Below are positions 35,109-45,115 of a stretch of 64,000 bases of DNA, piece after piece (within the stretch, counting starts at the first letter, position 1; each line of letters opens with the position of its first letter). The position numbers and the translations under genes were made by a program. The notes under the pieces were generated by a model. That model had not been told where the DNA came from. It ran no database searches and worked only from the letters and a program-made list of their open reading frames with translations. The stretch lies in the NCBI RefSeq assembly GCF_901709675.1, contig NC_051094.1, positions 16,293,501 to 16,357,500 of the forward strand, given 5' to 3'. This DNA comes from Syngnathus acus (taxonomy: Eukaryota; Chordata; Actinopteri; Syngnathiformes; Syngnathidae).

Positions 35109-38100
35109 CTACGTTTGAATGTTCAACAGTCTGACGACAGCAGGGAAAAAACTATTGCAGAACCTGGTGGACCTGCAGCGGATGCTGCGAAACCTCTTCC
35201 CAGAGGGCAGCAGGGAGAACAGTCCATGGTGGGGGTGTGATGGGTCACTGATAATATTTCGGGCTCGGGACACGCAGCGCTGGGATGACAAGTCCTGAAT
35301 GGAGGGAAGAGGAGCACCGATGATCCTCTCTGCTGTCCTCACCACTCTCCTCAGGTTCTTCCAATCGGAGGCGCTGCAACCTCCACACCACACCGAGAGA
35401 CAGCTTGTCAGAATGCTCTCTATGGTGCTTCGGTAGAACGTCCTCATGATGGGTGGGGGCAGGTGGGCTCTCCTCATCCTCCGCAGGAAGTACAAGCGCT
35501 TCTGTGCCCTCTTGACCAGTGTTGTGGTGTTCACAGTCCAGGTGAGGTCGTCTGTGATGTGGACTCCCAGGAATTTAGTGCTGCTGACCACCTCCACAGC
35601 TGAGCTGTTGATGATCAGTGGAGCATGGTGAGGCTGGTTCTTCCTGAAGTCGACGATGATCTCCTTCGTCTTCTCCACATTCAGGATCAGGCTATTTTCT
35701 CTGCACCAGCCCACCAACTGCTCCACCTCCTCTCTGTAGTCCAGGTCGTTGTTGTCCCTGATGAGGCCCACCACCGTTGTGTCGTCTGCAAACTTCACGA
35801 TGTGATTGGTGGTGAACCTGGGGGCGCAGTCGTGTGTCATCAGGGTGAACAGCAGGGGGCTCAGGACGCAGCCCTGAGGGGAGCCTGTGCTGAGGGTGAT
35901 GACATCTGAGGTGTTCTGTCCGACCCGGACTGACTGAGGTCTGTTGGTGAGGAAGTCTAGCAGCCAGTTCCGAAGGGGGGTGCTGAAGCCCAGGTGTTCC
36001 AGTTTTTCCACCAGATGTTGTGGAATGATGGTGTTAAACGCTGAGCTGAAGTCCAGGAACAGCAACCGCACGTGGGTGTTCCTCTCCTCCAGGTGAGCCA
36101 GGCTCAGGTGAAGAACGGAGGAGATGGCATCCTCAGTGGAGCGGTTCTGCCGGTAGGCAAACTGGAACGGATCGAATGTTGGGGGGAGTCTGTAGACGAT
36201 GTGATCTTTGAGCAGCCTTTCGAAGCACTTCATCATGATGGGAGTCAGTGCCACAGGTCTGTAGTCATTCCATGAGGTGATTTGAGGTTTCTTCGGCACC
36301 GGAATGATGGAGGCAGCCTTGAAGCACACTGGCACTTTGGCTTGGTCCAGCGAGATGTTAAAAATGTCTGTGATGACACCAGCCAGCTGGCCTGCACATT
36401 CCTTGAACACCCGCCCAGGTATGTTGTCGGGGCCTGGGGCCTTACGTGGGTTGACTCTTCTCAGAGTCTTCCACACGTCGGCTGAGTCAAGGCAGAGGAC
36501 CTCCTCTTCCTGGTGGGGAACAGTTTTAACTGCCGGAGTGCTGTTTAGTGCCTCAAAACGCCCAAAGAAGTTATTTAGACCATTTAGGAAGTCAGCATCA
36601 ACCTCACCCACCGGGGGGGAGGGTGAGTTGTAGTCCGTGATCGCCCGTATGCCTTGCCACATACTCCTGGTGTTATTGGCGTCGTGGAAAGAATCCTGAA
36701 TTTTCCGACTGTGGCTTCGCTTCGCTAGCCTGATGGCACGGTTCAAGTTGGCTCTCGCTGTCCTCAGTGCCTCCTTGTCGCCAGACTTGAAGGCTGAGTT
36801 CCGTGCTCGTAGCATATGACGTACATCCTCAGTCATCCAGGGTCGTTGGTTGGCTCGGGTGATGATGTTCTTAGTGGTGCTGACGTCCTCGGAGCATTTG
36901 TTGATGTAGGCTGACACAGTCATGGCGTACTCATCAATGTTGATCTGATTGTCATATGTTGCTGCTGATTTGAACATGTCCCAGTCAGAGCACTCAAAGC
37001 AGTCCTGGAGTGCCTCCATGGCCCCCTCAGACCACACCCTCACCTGCTTCACTGTGGGTTTTGCTCTGATCAGCAGGGGCCTGTATGCAGGGGTTAGCAT
37101 AACAGATAGGTGGTCTGAAGAGCCGAGGTGGGGGCGGGGGGCTGCTCTGAATGCATCCTTTATATTTGTGTAAACCAAGTCCAGAGTGTTCTCTCCCCGA
37201 GTTGGAAAATCCACGTGTTGGTAAAAATGAGGGAGAATAGTCTTCATGCTAGCCTGGTTGAAGACCCCAGCAATGATGAAAACCCCCTCTGTGTGCGTGG
37301 ATTGCAGCTCACTGATTGTCCGATAGAGAACCCTCATGGCCTCTTTAGTGTTAGCGCTAGGAGGCACGTACACAGCCGTGATGCTAACAACAGTAAACTC
37401 TCTGGGCAGGTAGAAGGGTCTGCAGTTAACAGTCAAAAGCTCGATGTCCGAAGAGCAGAAGCTGGCGACAGATCTAGCATTTTTGCACCAGTTGTTGTTG
37501 ATGTAGACACACAGCCCACCTCCTCGGGATTTACCGCTTAGCTCGCTGTTTCTGTCGGCGCGGAATGTAGCGAGCCCCTCCAGGCTAACGGCGTTGTCCG
37601 GCATTGATGAGTTCAGCCATGTCTCCGTCAGGATGAGAGCGCAGCAGTTTCTAACTTCCCTCTTTGAAGAGAGTTCCAGTTTTAGATGGTCCATTTTATT
37701 ATCCAGTGAGCGGACGTTGGAGAGGAAGATGGATGGAAGCGGCGGTTTGTAGGGGTTAGCTCTCAGCTTAGCCGTTAGCCCACCTCGACAGCCGCGCTTT
37801 CGCCGCCGGTCACACCGCCTACGCTTACTCCTCCTCCGGCGTGTGCTGCCCGGCGAGCCCGCTGCGTCGTGAGCTCCTGGGGCTAGCGCCCTAAGCACTC
37901 CGAGGCTACGCAAACAGACTCGGGTAGTTGTGGCTACGAGTCCGAAAACACTCGATGACCGTACCTCCAGCAGGCGCTGGCGATCGTACACTACTCTACT
38001 GGATGGATAAACTAAACTTTGTGTTGTTTGTAGTGTCCTAGGCGACATATTTTGTGAATATCCTCGTCGATTGCTGAGACGCGTAGCGGCCGCGGCCAAC

Positions 38101-38114
38101 TGGGGCGCCGCCAT
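35109..38114 (-). CDS. LINE endonuclease-reverse transcriptase ORF, 1001 aa, endonuclease motif mutated
   Basis: The protein that would nick target DNA and copy its own RNA into the genome. Residues 1-125 are Arg-rich (TRRRRSKRRRCDRRRKRG at about 91-108), probably RNA or DNA binding. The apurinic-type endonuclease spans about 126-340, with SNVRSLD (about 132), TETW (E164) and SSDH (332-335). The invariant GDFN motif instead reads AGVFN (residues 282-286): the codon at 37263-37265 is GTC where the family has an Asp codon. The RT domain covers about 560-850, with LLFLDFSSAFN (D688), STGSPQGCVLSPLLF and the catalytic FADDTTVVG (D777, D778). The C-terminal thumb/connection region runs to about 1001 with no stops. 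Length suits a complete ORF2-type protein. Polymerase activity is plausible, while target nicking by its own endonuclease is doubtful. The ATG at 38114 lies in a strong context (aagATGG). Confidence 0.92.
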   Translation of the reverse strand: MAAPQLAAAATRLSNRRGYSQNMSPRTLQTTQSLVYPSSRVVYDRQRLLEVRSSSVFGLVATTTRVCLRSLGVLRALAPGAHDAAGSPGSTRRRRSKRRRCDRRRKRGCRGGLTAKLRANPYKPPLPSIFLSNVRSLDNKMDHLKLELSSKREVRNCCALILTETWLNSSMPDNAVSLEGLATFRADRNSELSGKSRGGGLCVYINNNWCKNARSVASFCSSDIELLTVNCRPFYLPREFTVVSITAVYVPPSANTKEAMRVLYRTISELQSTHTEGVFIIAGVFNQASMKTILPHFYQHVDFPTRGENTLDLVYTNIKDAFRAAPRPHLGSSDHLSVMLTPAYRPLLIRAKPTVKQVRVWSEGAMEALQDCFECSDWDMFKSAATYDNQINIDEYAMTVSAYINKCSEDVSTTKNIITRANQRPWMTEDVRHMLRARNSAFKSGDKEALRTARANLNRAIRLAKRSHSRKIQDSFHDANNTRSMWQGIRAITDYNSPSPPVGEVDADFLNGLNNFFGRFEALNSTPAVKTVPHQEEEVLCLDSADVWKTLRRVNPRKAPGPDNIPGRVFKECAGQLAGVITDIFNISLDQAKVPVCFKAASIIPVPKKPQITSWNDYRPVALTPIMMKCFERLLKDHIVYRLPPTFDPFQFAYRQNRSTEDAISSVLHLSLAHLEERNTHVRLLFLDFSSAFNTIIPQHLVEKLEHLGFSTPLRNWLLDFLTNRPQSVRVGQNTSDVITLSTGSPQGCVLSPLLFTLMTHDCAPRFTTNHIVKFADDTTVVGLIRDNNDLDYREEVEQLVGWCRENSLILNVEKTKEIIVDFRKNQPHHAPLIINSSAVEVVSSTKFLGVHITDDLTWTVNTTTLVKRAQKRLYFLRRMRRAHLPPPIMRTFYRSTIESILTSCLSVWCGGCSASDWKNLRRVVRTAERIIGAPLPSIQDLSSQRCVSRARNIISDPSHPHHGLFSLLPSGKRFRSIRCRSTRFCNSFFPAVVRLLNIQT

Positions 38115-38117
38115 CTT
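38107..38117 (-). promoter_or_regulatory. YY1-type site overlapping the LINE start codon
   Basis: The minus strand reads AAGATGGCGGC, a perfect match to the classical YY1 initiator-type motif, with its ATG being the ORF start. A comparable YY1 site sits near the 5' end of human L1 and positions its transcription start. A similar role here is inference. Confidence 0.5.
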
Positions 38118-38554
38118 GGATCTTCCAATTTGAATCGCAGGTGAACAGATTTAATAGCCAATCAAATGCGACACTTTGTATCACGTGATTTTTCGCAAAA
38201 TTATGTTTTCCGGGTACAAAGCATCATCCATTGCTAAGCAATGTTTTGGGGGATATCAAATTGCTAAAATCAATGACAATCAATCATTCGACAATTACGT
38301 TTTGCCCTGCAATATGAGTCCTGTAATTGGCTGAGGCAATTTTTTTACATGCCACACAGTTGGCTTACCATGTAAAATGGTTCATGGGTAACCCTGTAAA
38401 GCTTTGTATCAAATATGTAGCAAACATTACCGTATTTTTCGGACTATACGTTTTTTTTCATAGTTTGGGTGGGTGGGGCGACTTATACTGAGGAGCGACT
38501 TATATGTGAATTTTTTCACAAATTTTCAAAATAAAAAAAAATAAAAAAAATGAA

Positions 38555-38593
38555 ACCGCGATAAACGAACCGCGATGTCGCAAGGGATTACTG
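38555..38593 (+). repeat. End fragment of the TA-flanked MITE family
   Basis: accgcgataaacgaaccgcg followed by gcaagggattactg matches the right end of the element at 16142-16745. It is inside array B and only about 39 bp long. Confidence 0.7.
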
Positions 38594-38813
38594 GAATTTG
38601 AATTTGAAGTGACGTCAGCAGCGCGGCGCGGCGCGGTGCGGCGCAGCGGTTGTTTAGATAAAGGACAAAGATTCGATCACGGGACGACGAAGATGACGAA
38701 GGGCCCCACGTACTACCGGCATCATTAGCGGCTTTGTTTGTAAGTGACACGGAGGACGAAGCGTTTGAAGGATTTAATGATTTGGAGTGACACAGAAGGT
38801 TTGAAAAACTATT

Positions 38814-39130
38814 ATGGCTTTTACGCACGCCCGGTCCTACTCTACCTAGCTCTCGTTCACCTCCGTGGATGGAAGTCGGGGGCCGGCGCTCGGCCGGGTG
38901 GCTGTCCGGGGACGGTGGATGGGGCTCGGACATGGCTTTTACGCACGCCCGGTCCTACTCTACGAAGCTCTCTTTCACCTCGGTGGATGGAAGTCAGGCG
39001 CCGGCACTCGGCCGGGTGGCTGTCCGTGGACGGTGGATGGGGCTCGGACATGGCTTTTACGCACGCCCGGTGCTATTCTATGGAGCTCTCTTCCACCTCC
39101 GTGGCTGGAAGTGCCACCTCCGGGGATGGA
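38814..39130 (+). repeat. GC-rich 118-bp minisatellite, about 2.7 units
   Basis: Units begin with atggcttttacgcacgcccg at 38814, 38932 and 39050, so spacing is 118 bp twice; the third unit is incomplete. Each unit contains ggtggatgg and ggctcggccgggtggctgt-like segments. Since 118 is not a multiple of three, a peptide repeat would change frame at each unit, and all three plus frames stay open for over 100 codons here. That is probably compositional. Confidence 0.9.
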
Positions 39131-39676
39131 AGTCCACGCCGCCACACGCCTGGAAGTCGACGCCGTGGGGTCGTGGGGCCGTGGGGCGGTGAACTATTTA
39201 TGTTATAGTTATTTGATATATTTTATTTCGTGTAGCAACTTGTATATGTTTTTAACATTACAGTTCAGTAGTTGTTGGCTCGTTGAACTCTTGTTTTGTT
39301 AAATAAAGAGCCGTTTACCAAACCCACGTCTTCTCTTGTACTTTGTTAACGCTACATTATAGTTATATACTAGATCTGTGGAATAACGACGAGGGTGACG
39401 TCAGGGCGCATGCACGGCGTTGTTGACAAAGGACGAGGAATTTGATCGATGGATTTAATGATTTGGAGTGACACAGATGGTTTGATAATATTATTGCTTA
39501 TATAATAGTTATTTGATATATAATTTATATATCGTTATATGGGCCTGTGGAATATTTTGAAGTGCAAGCGCCGTCAGCGGCGCGCACCCGTCTGTTGACA
39601 TAAAGGACAATCGATGGATTTAATGATTTGGAGTGACACAGATGGTTTGATAATATTATTGCTTATATAATAGTTA

Positions 39677-40164
39677 CCGTTTTTTTCCATGTATAATGCG
39701 CAAAATTTAACTAATTTATTGTCCTAAAATCTGGGGTGCGCATTATACATGGGTACATTTTTTTTTTTTTTTAATCCGGATATCATACGGAGGCCGCCAT
39801 TACAGATGCGCTTTCTTCTCTGCTGTTCACTTCAAACACGCTCCATACGAGCACAATGCTCTCGTATCAGACGCTTGCTCGATCACCTGCTCGTTTGCTG
39901 TCACAATGTACCCTACACAAATCGGAAACATTTCTTCGCTATTGAGTTTGCTAGCGCATGCGCAGTGATACTGACCGGCAGAATAACATCCGGTTGTTCC
40001 CAAAGATGATCTTTTTTCTGAAATAATTTTACGTTTACGGACTTAAGTAGGAGTCAAAATTTGGGTGCGTATTATACATGGGTACAGGCTTTTTTCCAGC
40101 ATCAACATGCCATTTTTAGGGTGCGTATTATACATGGGGGCGCATTATACATGGAAAAAAACGG
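39677..40164 (+). mobile_element. TA-flanked TIR element, short copy nested in array B
   Basis: Same ends as the 17852-19135 element (CCGTTTTTTTCCATGTATAA and inverse) with TA at 39675-39676 and 40165-40166. It interrupts an array B unit: removing it brings the left half atagtta next to the gatatataattta found uninterrupted around 39500. It is therefore younger than the array. At 488 bp it lacks the insertions of the long copy. Confidence 0.93.
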
Positions 40165-40585
40165 TATGTGATATATAATTTAGTATATATCGTTATATGG
40201 GCCTGTGGAATATTTTGAAGTGCAACCGCCGTCAGCGGCACGTACCCGGCCGGCATTGTTGACATAAAGGACGATCGATGGATTTAATGAACAGACTGTT
40301 TTATAAACGTGTTATTTATGTAATAGTTATTTGAATAACTCTGAATGTTACGTCAGGCCCATTCTCAGCTCTTCGTTTGTGTTTATGTCACGTTAGCATA
40401 CCTATCGTTTAGCCTGTTGTTGCTCGTTCATGTCTGTTCTTGGTGTTGGATTTTGTCGAATAAATTTCCCCCAAAATGCGATTTATACTCCGGAGCAACT
40501 TATCTATGTTTTTTTCACGTTATTGTGCATTTTATGGCTAATGCGACCTATATTCCAAGCAACATTTAGTCCGAAAAATACGGTA

Positions 40586-43084
40586 CTTTAGCAATCTTGG
40601 CCAACTCCATATAAAACCATATGCATCCTTTATGTGGCACGATACGATTTCTCAAGAAAACTTTTTATTCTTCTGCAGCCAGAAGCTATTTATGATGGAT
40701 GATTAAATAACACATTGTCTCACAGCTCCAATGTTACTGTTGTACTACATTATGTTAGGTATACGTACAACTAATCTAGCCCAATCTATATGTTATATCT
40801 ATGTTTGTATAAAGTATTTATGGGTGTAGGGTAATCTACAGCCCAGTATGAATGACACTGCTGAAATAGGCTACATATTATTTATTCAGTAAAATTTTGA
40901 GAGCGTTTCATCAAATTCCGCAAATGACAGCTTTAATGTGGCAGCATTCATAGCCCCTACATCTTCCCCGAGCTTGCCCCAACACTTGATGGAATTTGCC
41001 ATTGCACAATGGTTGGGAAATACACTTCAAAGGCAAAGGCGCATCTAATCTCCCGCACTCTGCACATTGCAAATTTGCTGTGATAATAAGATCCTGCCAT
41101 CACAAGCGTTCTTAGGGATCTGAAGCAAGGAAAGAAAATTTCATCTTGCCTTCTCCCTCTATGCATTCCACATCCTTAGAAAACACAAGGCTGAATTGAA
41201 GGCTTGTGCTGCAGTTTGAAAGCATCTCCACAACTGCCACCTGCATTTCTGTAGAACATTCCCTTCCTTATATAAAATATTTGTCATATATAAAATAGAA
41301 CAAGAGAGACACGAATGATTTCACAGTTCTGTGACCTCTTTTCCATTTGTACCCATCATGACATGGGCATAAAGACCTGCTCCAGTGAATTCAATCCGGT
41401 CAGTGCACATCGGTAAGCAAACATCCTCCTCATTACTTTGTGATACTGTGTTATGGAGACATTTACTACAGTTTTTTTATGCAAAGCCTTGCCACCAAGA
41501 CCCTAAAGCATTACCACATTTCTACTGAACTCACATGTGAAGTGTAGTAGGAAACGGGAACTTAAATAGGAAGCCCTGCAGGTAATGTCTCAAGTGTTTA
41601 GTCTGGCTACGCCAGGGTGAGCACAGATTTGTCATGGTAAACACAGCTGCAGGACATGCTGCAGCAACTGCCTCCTTCAACCCAATCTACCTGACCTGAC
41701 ATACAATCCTCCACCCCTTCCATGTTTTTTTGTTTTTTCTACGCAAAGAATGATATGAACTGAGATAATATACTGACATACATTAGCATAACAAAGAGGC
41801 TTTCAGGGTGTTATATTCTAAGGAATCACTGCGACTTTCCAGAATCTGTGCAGGGTACTAAGAAATCTCAAGACGGTCAAGATCACTATCATTCCTGGAG
41901 GAAAATGTGCCATCCAGTGTCAGAAAACTTTGAATCAGCTCTAGGTCATAGGTATTCTCATAATATAAATCCCCAAAACAAACAGCAACAAATAGACACA
42001 AGAATGGCTAAGAGCAAAACATCTGCGTGTGCTGCAGAGCCCATACAGTCACAAATATTGCTCAATTGCAGTGACTGAGCCCCTTGTGCAATAAAAACTA
42101 ATTACTTAAAGTAGCATCATTTCTGTCCAGGACAGTTTTATGAGTTTGTTTTTCAAAATAATTCTGATGCACCAAAGAAAAAAATAAATCAATGCCTGAT
42201 TTCCATTTGTTATTCTTTAGAAAACATTGTGAGGGACTTGTCCACAGTTGCTCAGTAAGTGTCGGGTTTACTTACGCTCCTTCATTTTGTATATTTATGT
42301 AAATACTGCTTTGCTTTTTTTCATATTTACATAAAAAAAAATATTTATTTTCCAGTTAGTCTTTGTGTTAACTAATAATTATTGGGTCCTTTAGTTAGTT
42401 TATAAACCGATATTTTTGGGGTTTTTTCAAATTATTTATGACTTTGTTATTATTCCATTAAATTAAATTTAGTTCCGAAAGGAAATGTTTTAATCAAATG
42501 TGGTGTTGCCCACCTTTTTACGGGTGGTAGATAAAAAGTAATATGCAAAATGAAAGTAATATTAGTACTCGTCACCGAACAACCCGCTCTACTGCCTGTG
42601 CCACGGCCGCCATGTTCAGAGAATTGTTTGTGCTGGTTTTTGAAAAAAAAGAAATACTCAGCTCATAGTCCAGACTATGAATACACACCTGTATCGACAA
42701 AGGATATGATGTCACACAAAGAGCCCATTCCCATCCTTAGGGCCGTGCACCTATTTGGTTAGGCTGATAAAAAAGCCTGTGTGTTGCTTAGCATGGAGCG
42801 CTAAGTTATCCGGGTCAGTGTGATCTAATCAGCTGTGAATGAAAGAACTTGGCTGTGCTCCAGGCCTCTCTACATCATCATCGAAGGCAACACATACAGT
42901 AAACAACTGATTTGAAGGACGCAAATATCCGACGTACTGTAATACATCACTCCAATTTGTGTTTTGATCAAAGTGCAAGAAATCTGTGGAAACCAGGTTC
43001 ATAAAATTATTTTTTGACAAAACAACTTGCAACTTAAATTAAAATGTTTAACTGTGCACCATGTAAAAAAGCAAAAGCGTTATG
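40586..43084. other. No gene recognised
   Basis: About 2.5 kb, AT-rich, with short unrecognised frames (for example 76 codons plus at 41848-42078). No element ends were identified. Confidence 0.45.
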
Positions 43085-44240
43085 CCCAATTCACACTGAC
43101 TGGAACAGATGCGTTGCGGATGCGTGGCGGCTTCTGTAAGGATTGCCTGGTTCCAGATCTGGACAAAGGGTGTCTGGACTCTACTTCAGCAGACTTGACG
43201 AGCATGTTTGTGGCCAATCCAAACAGGGACACAGAGATTGCGCAGCCTGTGATTATGCCCTTCTCCAGACGATGCCAATCTGACGTTGACGTCCCTCAGA
43301 CTAGTTATAGTAGCTGAGAATCAGGTTGGGGACTTTCTCTAGGACATGGTATCTGTTCAGGGACAGTTTTATCAGTTTGTGTGGAATCCATAAGCGACCA
43401 CAGTACTGCCAAATTGCCTTTGCTCTCGTGCGCCTCACGGATCAGCTGTGTTACCACACCAGTGTGTTTAATATACCCTGGAACTCCTGGTACTCCTCTC
43501 TTCTGCACCAAAGTGTCAATTCAGGAGTTCTTCAGGAGAAATCCTATGAGAGGATTGGAAATGATCTTAAAGGAGGTCTTGTACTCAACACTCAGCAAGG
43601 AGATTGTCCTAAATTGCTTGATGTTCCTTGCTATTTCCTCCTTGGGAATCTATAGTCCCTTATTGAGGTATCCCCTCTTTTCCAGATCACTGATCTTCCA
43701 AAGATACTTTAACAGGCAGGGACACTATAAACTATATACTATAAAACCTTGTTAGGAACTCCACTTGGGATTGGTGCTGATGCTGTTCGGACATATTCAA
43801 TGGCCACTTTAACTTCCTTTAGGGTGGGTTCACTGCTGTTAAACAAGGTGCTGGTTTCTAGTGGGTATATGAGGGCTGCACAGTGGCCAAGCTCTTGTGC
43901 TCTCATACTGTCGCTGTATGTGTTCCTAATGTGGGTTTTTGCTGTCTGGTTTTTGCAGACCATACCACATTTACAGACTTCACTCAAAGTCAAATGTCCA
44001 TTCGCCAGGGTCATTTCCAGAAAATCCCTCAGTTTGTGGTGCTCATTCTCCCCACCTCTTGGGCGCCCCCCAGGGATATGACTCTTTAGGGTTCTTCTAG
44101 CTTTGTTTGGGTGCTCCCATGAAAGAACTGCAGCTTGGGACACTTCCCTGCCTCAGTTGCCATCTTTCCGGGCTGTCAACTGTCCTTCCAGTTGTCACCG
44201 CACTTTTGGGGTTGTCATCCAGCCTCTTCCTGGAAGTCAA
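43085..44240 (-). pseudogene. Decayed reverse transcriptase of a second LINE lineage (R2/HERO/NeSL-like)
   Basis: Minus-strand reading in shifting frames gives, in order: EPTLKEVKVAIEYVRTASAP (about 43800), then IPKEE, IKQFRTISLLSVE, VQKRGVPGVPGYIKHTGVVT and QLIREAHESKGNLAVLW (about 43400-43480). After a gap come GIITGCAISVSLFGLATNML and VKSAEVESRHPLSRSG (about 43190-43270). This order and wording match fish RTs of the type with QFRPISLLNVE, PGF.GCLEHT and GIITGC.ISV blocks. The copy has multiple frameshifts and stops, and it breaks off around where the catalytic [YF]MDD box should lie, which is not visible. The precise clade is from recall and uncertain. Confidence 0.75.
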
Positions 44241-44389
44241 TGGGATTGTTAAGATTGATAAGACTTGTAATACACCTCATGGGGCAACCTGGATGTATCA
44301 TCAGTGATTCTCAATATGAAGCTGAGAACACTCACCAGCCAATACAATGGGTAAAGTGTAAAAAAGAAATACACTGTAGAATAGAAATT

Positions 44390-44548
44390 ACTGGCATCCC
44401 TGCTGCCAGTAATTTACTGTCGCCACTCTGCTGGTGGTAAGACACGTGCGTCGGCACAAATACACATCACGTGGACTGAACAGGATTCAAACCGAATTAC
44501 TTTCAATAGCAGGACGATCCTCTCTACCACCTGAGCCGGAGCCGCCTG
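44390..44548 (-). repeat. tRNA-derived SINE head
   Basis: On minus, ggctcaggtggtagagagg resembles a Pol III A box and, about 35 bp later, ggtttgaatcc resembles a B box, as in the tRNA-like heads of fish SINEs. A tail follows (gtgtcttaccaccagcag). Mismatches in the would-be arms and the attached SINE body argue against a functional tRNA. Confidence 0.6.
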
Positions 44549-44837
44549 TATTTTATCATTCCTTGTAGTTTACATAAATTTGGCACCGTCTGTGCTTTCA
44601 AAAGGCCGTATCTCGCTGAGTAGCCACTGCTTGCAAGTGTGCGCACACGTAGCAAGTGTTGTTTTTCTCGTTCGTTCAAGGTAGCAATCTGTTGCAAAGA
44701 CAATATAACGGTCTAAAAAAATCCACACATTAGAGAAAACAGTAGCCAAACTGACCCAGAGGTACATAAACACTCACTTAAAAAAAATCCTCACAATAAA
44801 GTTTTTGCCCAATTATAGTGACCCAAACTAAATCATT

Positions 44838-44925
44838 CCAAGGGAATGCAACAATTGCAAGAGAATGCAAATTTTTGCAAGGGAATGCAAGGATTGTTTT
44901 TGGCAAAAGAATGCAAAACATTTTC
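44838..44925. repeat. Degenerate tandem repeat with GAATGCAA core, four units
   Basis: GAATGCAA recurs four times at about 20-27-bp spacing (aagggaatgcaac, aagagaatgcaaat, aagggaatgcaagg, aaaagaatgcaaaac). One unit holds a perfect octamer ATGCAAAT. Its origin is unknown. Confidence 0.7.
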
Positions 44926-45115
44926 TTCCGTTTTCTTCCATTGATTCTCAACCAGCGGTTTTTTTTTTTAACTGTAGGAAATATTTAACTTGGTAAGTAT
45001 TTCCTTGCTTTTATTATTACATTAAATCGCTCCTTTCTCTGGTCTTCGGAAACATTCAGCAACTATTGGCCTACATCCAGAAGACCTTGTTCATGTTTGT
45101 GTGTATGAAGGCATA

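Larger units (their letters stand above)
34868..38150 (-). mobile_element. LINE (Jockey-group, CR1/L2/Rex1-like) with a full-length ORF
   Basis: A minus-strand non-LTR retrotransposon of about 3.3 kb. It contains a 1001-codon ORF (35109-38114), a 3' UTR of about 240 bp that includes the recognisable aactttattgtcattttgtc block, and a terminal hexamer-like tail (tctaagtctaagtc). Ending in short tandem repeats instead of poly(A) is typical of the CR1/L2 group. Only one ORF is visible. No target duplication was found, and the 5' boundary just upstream of 38114 is approximate. The intact ORF indicates recent insertion. Confidence 0.9.
38430..40583 (+). mobile_element. TIR element with internal transposase-tail array (array B)
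   Basis: The left end CCGTATTTTTCGGACTATAC is mirrored by the right end (tagtccgaaaaatacgg), with TA at 38428-38429 and 40584-40585. The atttaatgatttggagtgac segment recurs at 38772, 39453 and 39618, with a degraded copy at 40282. Just before the first, the frame reads SDTEDEAFEGFNDLE and stops, the best-preserved copy of the acidic tail. TGACGTCA occurs near 38612 and 39400. AATAAA motifs match those in array A. This copy additionally holds a 118-bp minisatellite (38814-39130), a fragment of the 16.1-kb MITE family (38555-38593) and a complete nested 488-bp element (39677-40164). No catalytic domain is present. Confidence 0.9.

Noticed and set aside
35446-37541. Several plus-strand frames of 60-137 codons
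   Set aside because: Antisense shadows of the intact LINE ORF.
44475-44548. Possible tRNA gene on minus
   Set aside because: A- and B-box-like motifs are present, but the arms mismatch and a SINE body follows, so it was called a SINE head.
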